In this document: piece after piece, positions 8,009-17,313 of the stretch
Layout of the letters: the number at the start of each line of letters is the position of its first letter
Numbering within the stretch: position 1 is the first letter of the stretch
DNA from: Clostridium_AF sediminicola
GTDB taxonomy: Bacteria > Bacillota > Clostridia > Clostridiales > Clostridiaceae
DNA length: 64,000 nt
Assembly: GCF_050402865.1 (NCBI RefSeq)
Contig: NZ_BAABMF010000004.1
Coordinates: 124,001 to 188,000 of the forward strand
Direction: 5' to 3'
The notes under the pieces: generated by a model
Database searches by the model: none
The model's input: only the letters and a program-made list of their open reading frames with translations
Told to the model about the DNA's origin: nothing
Program-made: the position numbers and the translations under genes

Positions 8009-9772
8009 ATGGATATATTAGTAGTAATAGTGTATTTTGCATTTCTAGTAGCAATAGGTTGGTTATTTAGATCATTTACATCTTCTACAAGTGATTATTT
8101 TAGAGGTGGAGGGAAGATGTTATGGTGGATGGTAGGAGCCACGGCATTTATGACACAGTTTAGTGCATGGACATTTACAGGAGCGGCAGGAAAGGCTTTT
8201 ACTGATGGATTTTCAATAGTAATTCTCTTTTTTGCCAACGCGGTAGGTTATTTCTGTAACTTCTTGTTCTTTGCTGCGAAAGCAAGACAGATGAGAGTTG
8301 TGACTCCAATAGAGGGTATCAGAATGAGATATGGTAAGGTGAATGAGCAGGTATTTACTTGGGCAACTATGCCATCAAGTATTTTACAGGCGGCTGTATG
8401 GTTAAATGGACTAGCTATCTTTGTAAGTGCTGTATTCGATATATCTATCTCTCATACTATTATTGCAACTGGTTTAGTGGTGGTAATCATGTCAGTAACC
8501 GGAGGAGCGTGGGCAGTAATAGCTTCTGACTTCATGCAGATGGTAATAATCATGTCAGTATCTTTTGTAGCATCAGTAGTGGCCGTAGTAAAATCTGGTG
8601 GAATCACTCCTATATTTGAAAAAGGATTACCTGAGATGCCTATTGCAGGACAGAATATCAATTATGTATTCCTGTTTACGGCTTGGGTTATAGCTATATT
8701 TGCAAAACAGTTTTTTAGTACAAACAATATGATAGGTTCCTATAGATATATTTGTGCAAAGGATACAAAAAATGCGAGAAAAGCAGCTTTGCTTGCTTGT
8801 TGTCTGATGTTTGTAGGTCCACTTATCTGGTTTATTCCAGCCTGGTTTGTGGCAGGGAAATATCCAGATCCATCGACATGGGGACTTGATATGCTGGGAA
8901 AAAGTATTAAAAATGCAACTTATTATGTCTTTGTAAGAAAAGAGCTGCCGGTAGGAATGATAGGATTGATGATGTCTGCGGTATTTGCAGCAACTATGTC
9001 ATCTATGGACTCTGCCCTTAATAGAAATGCAGGAATCTTTGTAAAGAATTTCTATAAACCTATTTTAAATAAGAATGCTGATGAAAAGAATCTGTTAGTT
9101 GTGAGTAAGATCTCAACGTTAGTATTTGGAGCTATTATCATTTTTGCAGGCTTATTCTTAAACAACCTAAAGGGAACGAATTTGTTTGAGATGATGATGA
9201 TGATTAGTACTTTAGTGGCATTCCCAATCTTACTCCCTTCATTGTTAGGATTTTTTGTGAAAAAGACTCCAGATTGGGCTGGATGGGGAACTATATTAGT
9301 AGGTATGGGGGTATCATATTTTATTGCCTTTGTAGTAACGCCGGAAATGATGCAAAATATTTTAGGTCTTGCTCAGCCATTGACAAGCAGAGAATTTGGA
9401 GATATGAGATCAGTTACTTTAGGTATAGTTCTCCACCTTGGAATAACTATGACTTTCTACTTAATGTCACAATTATTTTATAAGGGACATTCTGAGGAAA
9501 GACAAAAAGAGGTGGACCAATTCTTTTATAATACATCTACTGAAGTAATAGCTGAACATGATGATGAAGTAGAAGTAGATAATAAGCAGAGGATGATGTT
9601 GGGAAGACTTATCCAGGCTGGTGGAGCCGGTATTACTGCTCTTCTATTAGTACCAAATCCTTTATGGGGAAGAATAGTTTTTATTGCAGTGGGTGGAATA
9701 GTCTTTTTTGTGGGAACGCTGCTAGTGAAATCAGTAACTATTGCTGAGAAAAAAACAATTGAGATTAAATAA
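8009..9772 (+). CDS. Sodium:solute symporter (SSS family), probable uronate/oligouronate importer, module copy 1
   Basis: This 587-residue membrane protein of the SSS family has about 14 predicted helices. Recognisable parts are STSDYFRGGGKMLWWMVGA after helix 1, QFSAWTFTGAAGKAF, and the sodium-site region FAATMSSMDSALNRNAGIF. Family members couple Na+ entry to uptake of sugars, sugar acids or oligosaccharides; several alginate loci carry SSS carriers for unsaturated oligouronates. RBS AAGGGG precedes ATG 8009. Base composition is higher in G+C than neighbours (29 of 60 at 8101-8160, 15 of 60 at 3601-3660), hinting at a separate origin. The substrate is inferred from context only. A divergent homologue is at 33911. 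Confidence 0.85.
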   Translation: MDILVVIVYFAFLVAIGWLFRSFTSSTSDYFRGGGKMLWWMVGATAFMTQFSAWTFTGAAGKAFTDGFSIVILFFANAVGYFCNFLFFAAKARQMRVVTPIEGIRMRYGKVNEQVFTWATMPSSILQAAVWLNGLAIFVSAVFDISISHTIIATGLVVVIMSVTGGAWAVIASDFMQMVIIMSVSFVASVVAVVKSGGITPIFEKGLPEMPIAGQNINYVFLFTAWVIAIFAKQFFSTNNMIGSYRYICAKDTKNARKAALLACCLMFVGPLIWFIPAWFVAGKYPDPSTWGLDMLGKSIKNATYYVFVRKELPVGMIGLMMSAVFAATMSSMDSALNRNAGIFVKNFYKPILNKNADEKNLLVVSKISTLVFGAIIIFAGLFLNNLKGTNLFEMMMMISTLVAFPILLPSLLGFFVKKTPDWAGWGTILVGMGVSYFIAFVVTPEMMQNILGLAQPLTSREFGDMRSVTLGIVLHLGITMTFYLMSQLFYKGHSEERQKEVDQFFYNTSTEVIAEHDDEVEVDNKQRMMLGRLIQAGGAGITALLLVPNPLWGRIVFIAVGGIVFFVGTLLVKSVTIAEKKTIEIK

Positions 9773-9895
9773 ACTCCAAATATCATTATTTTTAATGTTT
9801 ATATTAAGATTATGTAATATTTATCAATACAATCAGATTTTCAAATATGAATTTATCAATAATTGGGGAATAATAAGGAGAGTAGACATATAATT

Positions 9896-10084
9896 GTGGG
9901 ATATAAAGGGATGAAATATAAAACATATGAATTCAAGATAAACGAAAAAAGGGATGAATTGAATAAGCTAATTCAAAAAAATCTTTCAAATTTATTGATA
10001 GATGAAGTACTTGAAGTTAGTAAAGTAATGGATCATTTTATTAGCAGGTATCTTTTCTCTCAAAATACTTATAAGAAATTATGA
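9896..10084 (+). CDS. Spo0E-like aspartyl-phosphate phosphatase (small protein)
   Basis: The small protein contains DELNKLIQKNLSNLL then EVLEVSKVMDHFISRYL, the two-helix hairpin of the Spo0E family with the S-x-x-x-D core (SKVMD). These proteins remove phosphate from Spo0A~P and so restrain sporulation. The start is uncertain: AAGGAG is at 9875-9880, GTG 9896 and ATG 9911 are both in frame, and family length (about 57 residues) favours 9911. It stands alone between the symporter and the LacI gene. It supports a spore-forming host. Confidence 0.6.
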   Translation: MGYKGMKYKTYEFKINEKRDELNKLIQKNLSNLLIDEVLEVSKVMDHFISRYLFSQNTYKKL

Positions 10085-10244
10085 GTGGGTTAGTAATTAT
10101 AGGATACTATGATTACTGCATTACTTATCTTGAATACATAAAGTATGTAAATATAAAGTGTCTGTTTAATAATCAATATTCATAAGAAATCATGTAGTAG
10201 ACAAAGAAAAATAACTCAATTTAGGATTAAGTAAATATATGTAT

Positions 10245-10282
10245 AATAAGCTATCTACTTTAAAAAAAGTGAATAGCTTATT
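10245..10282. terminator. Hairpin terminator after the Spo0E-like gene
   Basis: Arms AATAAGCTATCTACTT (10245-10260) and AAGTGAATAGCTTATT (10267-10282) pair at 14 of 16 positions. The flanks are AT-rich, so it could serve both strands, ending the Spo0E-like gene and the converging lacI transcript. I see no gene in 10085-10455. Confidence 0.6.
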
Positions 10283-10455
10283 TATATATGTTCAGTAACT
10301 TTTTATTTTAATCAAATACATTGAAAATTGATCATAACTAAGATGTTATTTAGATAGAAAGGTACTTACATCAATATAGAAAGAGAAACTTAAGCAATAT
10401 AAGTTCTATTTAGAGATAGTTTTAGGTGTATAAAAATAGTAACTATAACAAATAA

Positions 10456-11478
10456 TTACCTGGAATTATGTAAACTCTTACACGAATCTCTAATTATTAA
10501 TTCACATGGAAGAACTATTTTTTTATTTAAGGTTTCTTTTTTATGGGTTATTTTCCATAATAATAATTCGGCTGATTTCTCTCCTATTTCATAGGGCGAT
10601 TGATTAACAACAGTAATTGGAGTTTTCAATAGATTTGCTAATGGCAATTCATCAAATCCAATCAATGATAAGTCTTCAGGTACATTAATATTATGAGTAT
10701 TTAAATAATTAAGCAAATCAATAGTAATGGCCGAATGCATAGTGAATATTGCTGTAGGTGGGTTTGTACTTCTTAATAAAGCCTCAAAAGAGTCATTTAT
10801 ACCAAAAGGTCTATCCCAAACATTTATTAGGTTTTGATCAACAGTAAGTCCATTTTTAATCAATGCGTCTTGGTAACCAAGAATTCTATCGTATCTTGAA
10901 CGGATAGATTTGTACTCTTGTGTTATTATTGCAATATTTTTATGCCCTAAATTAATAAGATACTCAGTTGCATTAAAGGCACCTGTTCTATAGTCTGACA
11001 ATACGGTGCTGATATTTAAATTATCATATTCCATATGCATTTGAACAATGGGAGTTCCATTAATATTTTCTTTATTTAATAGTTCATTATTTTGACCAGA
11101 GGAAGCTATTATAATCCCATCTACTCTAAGCATTTTTAAAATACTAATAGATTTTTTCTCAACTTCAGGATCATAGTCTGTATTATAAATTAGAACATTA
11201 TAGTTGTTTTTTTTGCAATAATCATCAATTCCTCGTAGTACATTACTTGTGAAAAAACCAGTAATATCACGAACAATAACTCCTATAGTATTTGTTTTAT
11301 CTGTTTTTAAACTTCTAGCAATAGAATTGGGAATATAGTTTAGTTCTTCAATTGTACATTTTATTTTCTCTTTTGTATCTTTTGACATATATTCATATCG
11401 ACCGTTTAAGTACTGTGAAACGGTGCTTTTAGATACACCAGCTTTGACAGCAACATCAATTAATTTCACCTGTTTCAT
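10456..11478 (-). CDS. LacI-family transcriptional repressor
   Basis: This 340-residue protein has an N-terminal HTH (residues 4-25: LIDVAVKAGVSKSTVSQYLNG) and hinge (YIPNSIARSLKT), followed by a periplasmic-binding-protein-like effector domain (TNTIGVIVRDITGFF through ELIIRDS). It is transcribed away from the ABC transporter operon, sharing a 297-base intergenic region that holds three matching palindromes of the LacI type. It therefore most likely represses the ABC/ManD operon, possibly itself, and uxuA, which carries the same operator (21305). The inducer is probably a uronate or aldonate intermediate (inference). RBS AGGAGAGG lies just upstream of the start. Confidence 0.88.
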   Translation of the reverse strand: MKQVKLIDVAVKAGVSKSTVSQYLNGRYEYMSKDTKEKIKCTIEELNYIPNSIARSLKTDKTNTIGVIVRDITGFFTSNVLRGIDDYCKKNNYNVLIYNTDYDPEVEKKSISILKMLRVDGIIIASSGQNNELLNKENINGTPIVQMHMEYDNLNISTVLSDYRTGAFNATEYLINLGHKNIAIITQEYKSIRSRYDRILGYQDALIKNGLTVDQNLINVWDRPFGINDSFEALLRSTNPPTAIFTMHSAITIDLLNYLNTHNINVPEDLSLIGFDELPLANLLKTPITVVNQSPYEIGEKSAELLLWKITHKKETLNKKIVLPCELIIRDSCKSLHNSR

Positions 11479-11591
11479 TTAGCCTCTCCTTTTAAATTGA
11501 ATTCTCCAAATTCTATGGATAAATTTGAATATAAGTGCTAACTAGGCATCATTATACACTATGCATACTTATTTTGCAAAAAAAAAATCTA

Positions 11592-11621
11592 TTGACAAAA
11601 AGATTAATTGGGATGTATAAT
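11592..11621 (+). promoter_or_regulatory. Sigma-A promoter of the ABC transporter operon
   Basis: TTGACA (11592-11597), an 18-base spacer and TATAAT (11616-11621) form a consensus vegetative promoter. The first LacI operator begins 10 bases after the -10 box, a position that would block initiation. Confidence 0.85.
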
Positions 11622-11630
11622 GAAATTAGA

Positions 11631-11642
11631 TAAAACGATTTA
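11631..11642. promoter_or_regulatory. LacI-type operator O1 (TAAAACGATTTA)
   Basis: The palindrome has a central CG and fits TAAANCGNTTTA. It covers the expected transcription start of the 11592 promoter. Confidence 0.75.
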
Positions 11643-11676
11643 GTAAATAAAAAGTTTATTTTTTTTACGAATCTTC

Positions 11677-11688
11677 TAAAACGGTTTA
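11677..11688. promoter_or_regulatory. LacI-type operator O2 (TAAAACGGTTTA)
   Basis: Same palindrome, 46 bases after O1, suited to cooperative or looped binding by the divergently encoded repressor. Confidence 0.75.
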
Positions 11689-11735
11689 GCTGTAAAAGAT
11701 TCAGGATATTTAGTTAAATTTTTTTACTAATATCA

Positions 11736-11747
11736 TAAATCGGTTTA
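11736..11747. promoter_or_regulatory. LacI-type operator O3 (TAAATCGGTTTA)
   Basis: Third copy of the palindrome, 59 bases after O2 and about 30 bases before the first gene of the operon. Confidence 0.7.
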
Positions 11748-11775
11748 TCTAGAAGTATAGAAAAAACGAGAGGAA

Positions 11776-12183
11776 GTGATTGATACGAGAATTACAAAGT
11801 ATTTAGCTGAATGTAAACGAGAACACATAGAATTTGCAATTCGATGTTATGCAGCTGGGCTGGGCGCATACATTGGTGTATTTATGCTGAATCAATCATA
11901 TATAGAAGTTGCTCTTATTATTGGAGTTATTAATTATTTCTTTTCGGAACCAATAATAAACACTATTAAATATGGAAAAAATAGCAATAAAAGTCTACAG
12001 AAGTTTGGAATAATAAAAAATATATTATTATCACTAATAATAGTATCGATAATAGCTGGTATTCATAATATATTTTATAAATTCATGGAAATTTCAATTG
12101 AACCAATAAGTTTTGCAATTATTTATCAAATTATATATCAACTCTTATTTAAAATAAAAACGTTATTCGTTAATGATAAATAG
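11776..12183 (+). CDS. Small membrane protein of unknown function, first gene of the ABC operon
   Basis: This 135-residue protein is not recognised. It has hydrophobic stretches at about residues 25-40, 44-56, 83-97 and 110-125, suggesting four membrane helices, with basic ends. It lies just downstream of the three LacI operators and before the ABC permeases, the place where a DUF624 (YesL-like) membrane protein often sits, but it is shorter and I do not see that family's signature. The start is uncertain: GTG 11776 directly abuts the purine-rich GAGAGGAA. A hairpin follows the gene. Confidence 0.5.
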   Translation: MIDTRITKYLAECKREHIEFAIRCYAAGLGAYIGVFMLNQSYIEVALIIGVINYFFSEPIINTIKYGKNSNKSLQKFGIIKNILLSLIIVSIIAGIHNIFYKFMEISIEPISFAIIYQIIYQLLFKIKTLFVNDK

Positions 12184-12197
12184 GATGGTTAAACCAC

Positions 12198-12226
12198 AAA
12201 AAGTAAGTTCAACTAAATTACTTTTT
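12198..12226 (+). terminator. Hairpin after the small membrane protein gene
   Basis: AAAAAGTAA (12198-12206) pairs with TTACTTTTT (12218-12226), and one further T and TAAG follow. It may reduce read-through into the permease genes. Confidence 0.45.
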
Positions 12227-12339
12227 TAAGAATAACCATAGGATTAGATATAAATGAATGAAAGGTAGGTGTTAGTTTTGTAAATACAGATAAATTCATA
12301 GATGAAAAATACTAAATTACATATTGGAGGTAGATAATT

Positions 12340-13284
12340 GTGGTAAAAAGCAATAGATGGTTTAGCAATGCTAAAGAAGTTCTAAGAAAAGATTGGCAAC
12401 TATATGTAATGTTGTTACCGCTGTTTGTTTGGCTTTGTTTCTTTGCCTATAAACCATTATATGGATTAGTGATAGCATTTAAAGATTATAGTGTATTTAA
12501 GGGAGTAGAAGCAAGTCCTTGGGTAGGATTTGAACATTTTAAATATCTTCTAACGGGTCCTGGATCAGTATTTTTTTGGAGAGCGTTTAAAAACACAGTA
12601 ATTATTAGTATTTATAATATTTTATTCGGATTTCCAATTCCAATAATACTAGCGATAATGTTTAATGAAGTAAAAAAAGTTTTTTTCAGAAAATCAGTTC
12701 AAACAATTGTATATTTACCTTATTTTTTTTCAGATGTTGTTATCGCGGGAATTATAATTTCATTACTTTCGCCAAATATCGGAGTAATAAATAACATTCT
12801 TATTAGTTTAGGCATAATTGAAAAAGGAATATATTTTTTAGTAGAACCTAAGTTTTTCAGATCAATTTTTGTTCTTTCAGATATTTGGAAGACGTCTGGT
12901 TTTAATTCCATTGTATATTTTGCAGCTATGGCTAGTATTTCACCTATTTTATATGAAGCAGCAAAAATAGATGGAGCTACTAAACTCCAACAGATATGGT
13001 ATGTTACTATACCAAGCATTGTCCCAACAATCATTATTATGTTAATCCTAAGAATTGGTCAGTTGTTAAATGTTGGATATGAAAGAGTCTTATTGCTTTA
13101 CACACCTCAAACCTATGAAGTAGCAGATATAATAAGCACATATATCTATAGAATTGGATTGAAAGAAAATGGCATGCTAGATGTTGCGGCAGCTGCAGGA
13201 TTGTTTAATTCAATAATAGCATTTTTACTTGTATTTGCTACAAATAGAATTACCAAAAAAATGACAGATACTGGACTATGGTAG
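12340..13284 (+). CDS. ABC sugar transporter permease, LplB type
   Basis: This 314-residue protein has six predicted helices and the LplB-type opening (YVMLLPLFVWLCFFAYKPLYG, shortened here as the first helix). The EAA loop is YEAAKIDGATKLQQIW, which docks onto the ATPase. Together with the next permease and the lipoprotein at 14281 it forms a carbohydrate importer of the CUT1 kind that takes up oligosaccharides, in several relatives uronate-containing ones. No ATPase gene is present; such systems usually share an MsmX-like ATPase encoded elsewhere. GGAGG precedes GTG 12340. Confidence 0.88.
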   Translation: MVKSNRWFSNAKEVLRKDWQLYVMLLPLFVWLCFFAYKPLYGLVIAFKDYSVFKGVEASPWVGFEHFKYLLTGPGSVFFWRAFKNTVIISIYNILFGFPIPIILAIMFNEVKKVFFRKSVQTIVYLPYFFSDVVIAGIIISLLSPNIGVINNILISLGIIEKGIYFLVEPKFFRSIFVLSDIWKTSGFNSIVYFAAMASISPILYEAAKIDGATKLQQIWYVTIPSIVPTIIIMLILRIGQLLNVGYERVLLLYTPQTYEVADIISTYIYRIGLKENGMLDVAAAAGLFNSIIAFLLVFATNRITKKMTDTGLW

Positions 13285-13296
13285 GAGGAGGGTAAT

Positions 13297-14175
13297 ATGA
13301 AAAAGAATAATATTCATACTAGTGAAAAGACATTGATGACGGCAAATTACATAGTATTATTTATAGTTGGACTCATTGCATTATATCCAACATTATTTAT
13401 ATTGGTATCATCATTAAGTAGTGGGAACGCAGTTGCACGTGGTAGTGTTTTTTTATGGCCTGTAGATTTTACCTTTTCTGCATATAAGGTAATATTAACA
13501 GATTTAACTTTTTGGAAATCTTATGGCAATACCTTATTTTATATGTTTTTCGGTACATTATTTAGTATGTTTATATCTATACTTGCAGCATATGCATTAT
13601 CAAAGAAAAGATTACGTTTAAGAAGGTTATTTAATTTTTTACTAGCATTTACTATATGGTTTGACCCAGGTATTGTTCCAAAGTATTTGAATTTTAAACA
13701 ACTTGGTTTAGAAAATAATAGAGTAGGTATTGTTATTGGATTTGGTGTTTTAGCTTTTAATATTATTATTTTAAGAAGTTACTTTGAATCTGTACCACAA
13801 TCTTTAGATGAAGCAGCATATATTGACGGAGCTAGCCAGTTTACAATTTTATATAAAATATATTTGCCTTTGTCCAAGGCAGCCTTAGCAACAGTAACAT
13901 TATTTTATGCAATTAGTAGATGGAATGGTTATTTCTGGACTATGATTTTAATAAAAGATATAAATAAAATACCTCTTCAAGTTTACTTAAGAAGGATAAT
14001 TGTAGAGAGAGATGCTTTGATGTCAGATCAGGGGATACTTACTAATGCTGCACATTCTCCAGATACAATTATTTATGCAACGATTATTGCAGCATTAATT
14101 CCAATTATTATTATATATCCATTTATACAAAAGTATTTTGAAAAAGGGATTATGTTAGGTGGAGTAAAAGAATAA
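13297..14175 (+). CDS. ABC sugar transporter permease, YtcP type
   Basis: This 292-residue permease pairs with the preceding gene (12-base gap, GGAGG RBS). It has six helices and the EAA loop DEAAYIDGASQFTILYKIYLP. FWPVDFTFSAYK-like and WFDPGIVPKYL segments are typical of the YtcP/LplC branch. It forms the second half of the transmembrane channel for the substrate delivered by the 14281 lipoprotein. Regulated with the operon by LacI. Confidence 0.88.
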   Translation: MKKNNIHTSEKTLMTANYIVLFIVGLIALYPTLFILVSSLSSGNAVARGSVFLWPVDFTFSAYKVILTDLTFWKSYGNTLFYMFFGTLFSMFISILAAYALSKKRLRLRRLFNFLLAFTIWFDPGIVPKYLNFKQLGLENNRVGIVIGFGVLAFNIIILRSYFESVPQSLDEAAYIDGASQFTILYKIYLPLSKAALATVTLFYAISRWNGYFWTMILIKDINKIPLQVYLRRIIVERDALMSDQGILTNAAHSPDTIIYATIIAALIPIIIIYPFIQKYFEKGIMLGGVKE

Positions 14176-14280
14176 CAAGTTAATAATGATGAGGACAAGT
14201 TATGCTTGTTCACATAAATTGTGTATTGCTAATATACACTAATGACTAACTCTAAACTAAATTTAAGGGAGGAAAGATTT

Positions 14281-15909
14281 ATGAAAAAAACTTTATCTTT
14301 AATATTGTCAGCAGTAATGTCAATGACGATTTTATCAGCATGTAGTGGTGGAAGCACTGAGAAAGGTACTGGTGAGGGAGGAAATACAAAAAACTCTAAT
14401 GTTGTATACAATGGAGAGTTTGGACAAATAGTAGAAGAACCTGTGGATTTAAAAATTCATTTATCACAAGAAAACATAAATGTAATAACTACTGATTTGC
14501 CACTTTATAAATATTTATCAGAAAAAACTGGTATCAATATTATTGGTACAGCCAATCCAGGAGCTGGAGATAGTCTTGGTGAATTCAACTTAAGCGCAGC
14601 AGATGGCTTTCCAGATGACATTTATGCAGGAGACAAGCTAGGAAATATGTTTATGCAGTTTGGTGCAGAAGGAGCATTTGTACCTTTAAATGATTATTTA
14701 GATCAAATGCCAAATTTCTCTGCATTTTTAGAAAAAGATCCGAGAGTAGCTGCATCAATTACAGCACCAGATGGAAATATATATTATATTCCATATATGC
14801 AATCTGATGTTACAACATCAAAGACATATTTTATACGTAAAGATTGGTTAGACAAATTTAATAAACCAATTCCATCAACAGTTCAAGAGTTAGAAGAAAC
14901 ATTATTAACATTAATTAATTCTGATGCAAATGGTAATGGTGAAAAAGATGAATTTGGGTTCTTTGCTAGAAGGTCCGAAGAAGTCATTAGATTAGCAAAT
15001 TTATTTGGAACTAGAGTGTTTGCTAATGACAGTTTTTCTCAAAGATTTATCCCTAAGGATAATGGTGTATATCATGCATGGATTCAACCAGAATTTAAAG
15101 AGGCTATAAAAAATGTATCAAGATGGTATGACCTAGGTATAATAGATAACGAATATTTAACGAATCCTAATTCTAGAAGAGACCATTTCTTATTAAATGA
15201 TTTAGGTGCTATGACATATGATTGGATGGCATCTACAAGTGGATACAATGAAAAAGACATTGTAGAAGGATTTGACTTTGTTCCATTTGAACCACCTACA
15301 AATGTTAATGGTGAACAAGTTAATGAACATACTAGACCTGTAATAAAAAATAATGGTTGGGCAATTTCAGCAAAGTGTGAAAATGTTGAAGCAGCAGTTG
15401 CACTTTTTGACATGATGTTTACAGAGTATGGAAGAACAGTTGCAAACTTTGGAGTTGAAGGACAACAATGGGATTACGTTAATGGAGTTCCTACTTTCAA
15501 AGATTCAGTGCTTAATAATGAAGAAGGGAAACCTGTTAATCTTTACTTAAGAGATAAAATTGGTGCTCAATTATTTATAGGATTTAAACAAGATTATGAG
15601 TATGAGCGTCAATGGACAAGTGAAGGTGGCTTAAAGGCTCTTGATATTTACGGTTCAGGAGAGTTTGATGTACCTACATTACCTACATTAGTATATACAA
15701 GTGAAGAATTAGATATATTAAACAAATATTTATCTAATATTAATACATTCCTTGATGAATCTGTACATACATGGATAAGTCAACCTTATGAAAAACTTAC
15801 CGATGAAGTATGGGATGAATACTTAACACAAGTACAAAAATTAGGTTTGGAAGAAGTTGAGAAGGTATATCAAGATGCATATGCTAGATATATTGAAAAT
15901 ATGAAATAA
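14281..15909 (+). CDS. Extracellular solute-binding lipoprotein of the ABC importer
   Basis: This 542-residue protein begins with a lipoprotein signal ending in the lipobox LSAC (C21), followed by a Gly/Ser/Thr linker, so it is tethered outside the membrane. The mature part is a large family 1-type carbohydrate-binding protein (DLPLYKYLSEKTGI, IYYIPYMQSD, FFARRSEEV, WISQPYEKLTDEVWDEY). It has the length of LplA/LipO-type proteins that bind oligosaccharides. ATG 14281 was chosen because GGGAGG lies 8 bases upstream and the signal peptide starts there. It would hand lyase-derived oligosaccharides to the two preceding permeases. Confidence 0.87.
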   Translation: MKKTLSLILSAVMSMTILSACSGGSTEKGTGEGGNTKNSNVVYNGEFGQIVEEPVDLKIHLSQENINVITTDLPLYKYLSEKTGINIIGTANPGAGDSLGEFNLSAADGFPDDIYAGDKLGNMFMQFGAEGAFVPLNDYLDQMPNFSAFLEKDPRVAASITAPDGNIYYIPYMQSDVTTSKTYFIRKDWLDKFNKPIPSTVQELEETLLTLINSDANGNGEKDEFGFFARRSEEVIRLANLFGTRVFANDSFSQRFIPKDNGVYHAWIQPEFKEAIKNVSRWYDLGIIDNEYLTNPNSRRDHFLLNDLGAMTYDWMASTSGYNEKDIVEGFDFVPFEPPTNVNGEQVNEHTRPVIKNNGWAISAKCENVEAAVALFDMMFTEYGRTVANFGVEGQQWDYVNGVPTFKDSVLNNEEGKPVNLYLRDKIGAQLFIGFKQDYEYERQWTSEGGLKALDIYGSGEFDVPTLPTLVYTSEELDILNKYLSNINTFLDESVHTWISQPYEKLTDEVWDEYLTQVQKLGLEEVEKVYQDAYARYIENMK

Positions 15910-16004
15910 ATAGACAAACAGTTATTTGTTATTAGCTATATAAATTTATAAATAGAATTAAAAGTATCAATACTATATTCATTAAACCATACTGATGATT
16001 TTAC

Positions 16005-16037
16005 GTAGGGAATTAGTTGGTAATATTAATTCCCTAC
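16005..16037. terminator. Hairpin between the lipoprotein and ManD genes
   Basis: GTAGGGAATTA (16005-16015) pairs exactly with TAATTCCCTAC (16027-16037). No T-run follows, so it may be an mRNA stability or partial termination element after the abundant binding-protein gene. Confidence 0.45.
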
Positions 16038-16063
16038 ATTACTGAAAGAAAGGTGAATAAATT

Positions 16064-17266
16064 TTGAGTAATTTAACAATAAAAAATATAAAGGTAATCG
16101 CTTGTAATCCCAATGGTAAAAATTTGTTGACTGTTAAGATAGAGACATCTGATCCTCAAATATACGGGTTAGGGTGTGCGACTTTACATCAAAGATATTT
16201 AGCTGTAAAAGTAGCGATAGAGGAGTATTTAACACCATTTCTAATTGGAAAAGATCCTAGAAATATTGAAGATATTTGGCATTCAGCACATATTAGTGGA
16301 TATTGGAGAAATGGACCTATTTTAAATAATGCTTTATCTGGTATTGATATGGCATTATGGGATATAAAAGGTAAGCTTGCGGATATGCCTCTATATCAAT
16401 TACTCGGAGGGAAATCAAGATCAGCAATAGCGGCTTATGTACATGCAAAAGGCAACTCACTACAAGAGGTTGAAAATAATATTAGAGGATTTATGCGTCA
16501 AGGTTATAAGTATATTCGTTGTCAAATTGGAGAATATGGTGGTAACTTTAATAGCTTGTATACACCAAAGAATTTACCTGAAGGAGTATATTTTGATCCA
16601 GAACAGTATATGGAAAGCACAATAGAATTACTAGAATACTTAAGTAAGACTATACAAGAAAAAGTGTATTTTCTTCATGATGTACATGAAAGATTAGATC
16701 CAGTTAAAGCTGTTCAATTTACAAAGAGATTAGAAAAATTTAATTTATTTTATTTAGAAGATATTTTACCTCCTGAAAATCAAGAATGGTTAAAGATGCT
16801 AAGAAACCAAACTGCAACTCCTATTGCAATGGGAGAACTATATAGTAATACTTCTGAATGGAAAAGTGTAATTTCACAAAGGTTAATAGATTTTATACGT
16901 ATTCATATTAGTGATATTGGAGGTATTACTCCTGCTAAAAAAATAGCTGCATTTTCTGAAATATTTGGAGTTAAAACTGCATGGCATGGTGCACCGGATT
17001 TAACACCTATTGGAATGGCTGCCAACATTCATTTAGATATTTCTTCACCCAATGCAGGAATTCAAGAATATTGTGCTATCAATGATGCAATGAGAGAAGT
17101 GTTTATTGGAGCTCCCGAACCAGTTGAAGGATATTTTTATCCAATTGATAAACCAGGATTAGGTGTTGATATAGATGAAGAGAAAGCTCTTTTATATCCA
17201 TGTATTAATGAACTTCCTAAATGGACAAATCCAAGGTTACCTGATGGAACATCTGTTAAACCATAA
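16064..17266 (+). CDS. Enolase-superfamily sugar-acid dehydratase, ManD/RspA type (probable D-mannonate dehydratase)
   Basis: This 400-residue protein has the ManD subgroup signatures: GLGCATLHQR at the N-terminus, SGIDMALWDIKGK, RCQIGEYGG, HDVHERLDP (metal-ligand region), FYLEDILPPENQEW, AMGELYSN, and HGAPDLTPIGMAANIHLD with the active-site histidine. Family members dehydrate D-mannonate (some D-gluconate) to 2-keto-3-deoxygluconate with Mg2+. This feeds the same pool as KduD and the SDRs. RBS GAAAGGTG precedes TTG 16064. It sits after the ABC importer and before kdgF, probably in the LacI-controlled unit. A second, unrelated mannonate dehydratase (UxuA) is at 21370. Confidence 0.8.
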   Translation: MSNLTIKNIKVIACNPNGKNLLTVKIETSDPQIYGLGCATLHQRYLAVKVAIEEYLTPFLIGKDPRNIEDIWHSAHISGYWRNGPILNNALSGIDMALWDIKGKLADMPLYQLLGGKSRSAIAAYVHAKGNSLQEVENNIRGFMRQGYKYIRCQIGEYGGNFNSLYTPKNLPEGVYFDPEQYMESTIELLEYLSKTIQEKVYFLHDVHERLDPVKAVQFTKRLEKFNLFYLEDILPPENQEWLKMLRNQTATPIAMGELYSNTSEWKSVISQRLIDFIRIHISDIGGITPAKKIAAFSEIFGVKTAWHGAPDLTPIGMAANIHLDISSPNAGIQEYCAINDAMREVFIGAPEPVEGYFYPIDKPGLGVDIDEEKALLYPCINELPKWTNPRLPDGTSVKP

Positions 17267-17313
17267 ATTTGAAAAAGCAGTTTAAATTACTATAAAAATA
17301 AGGAGTTTTATTT

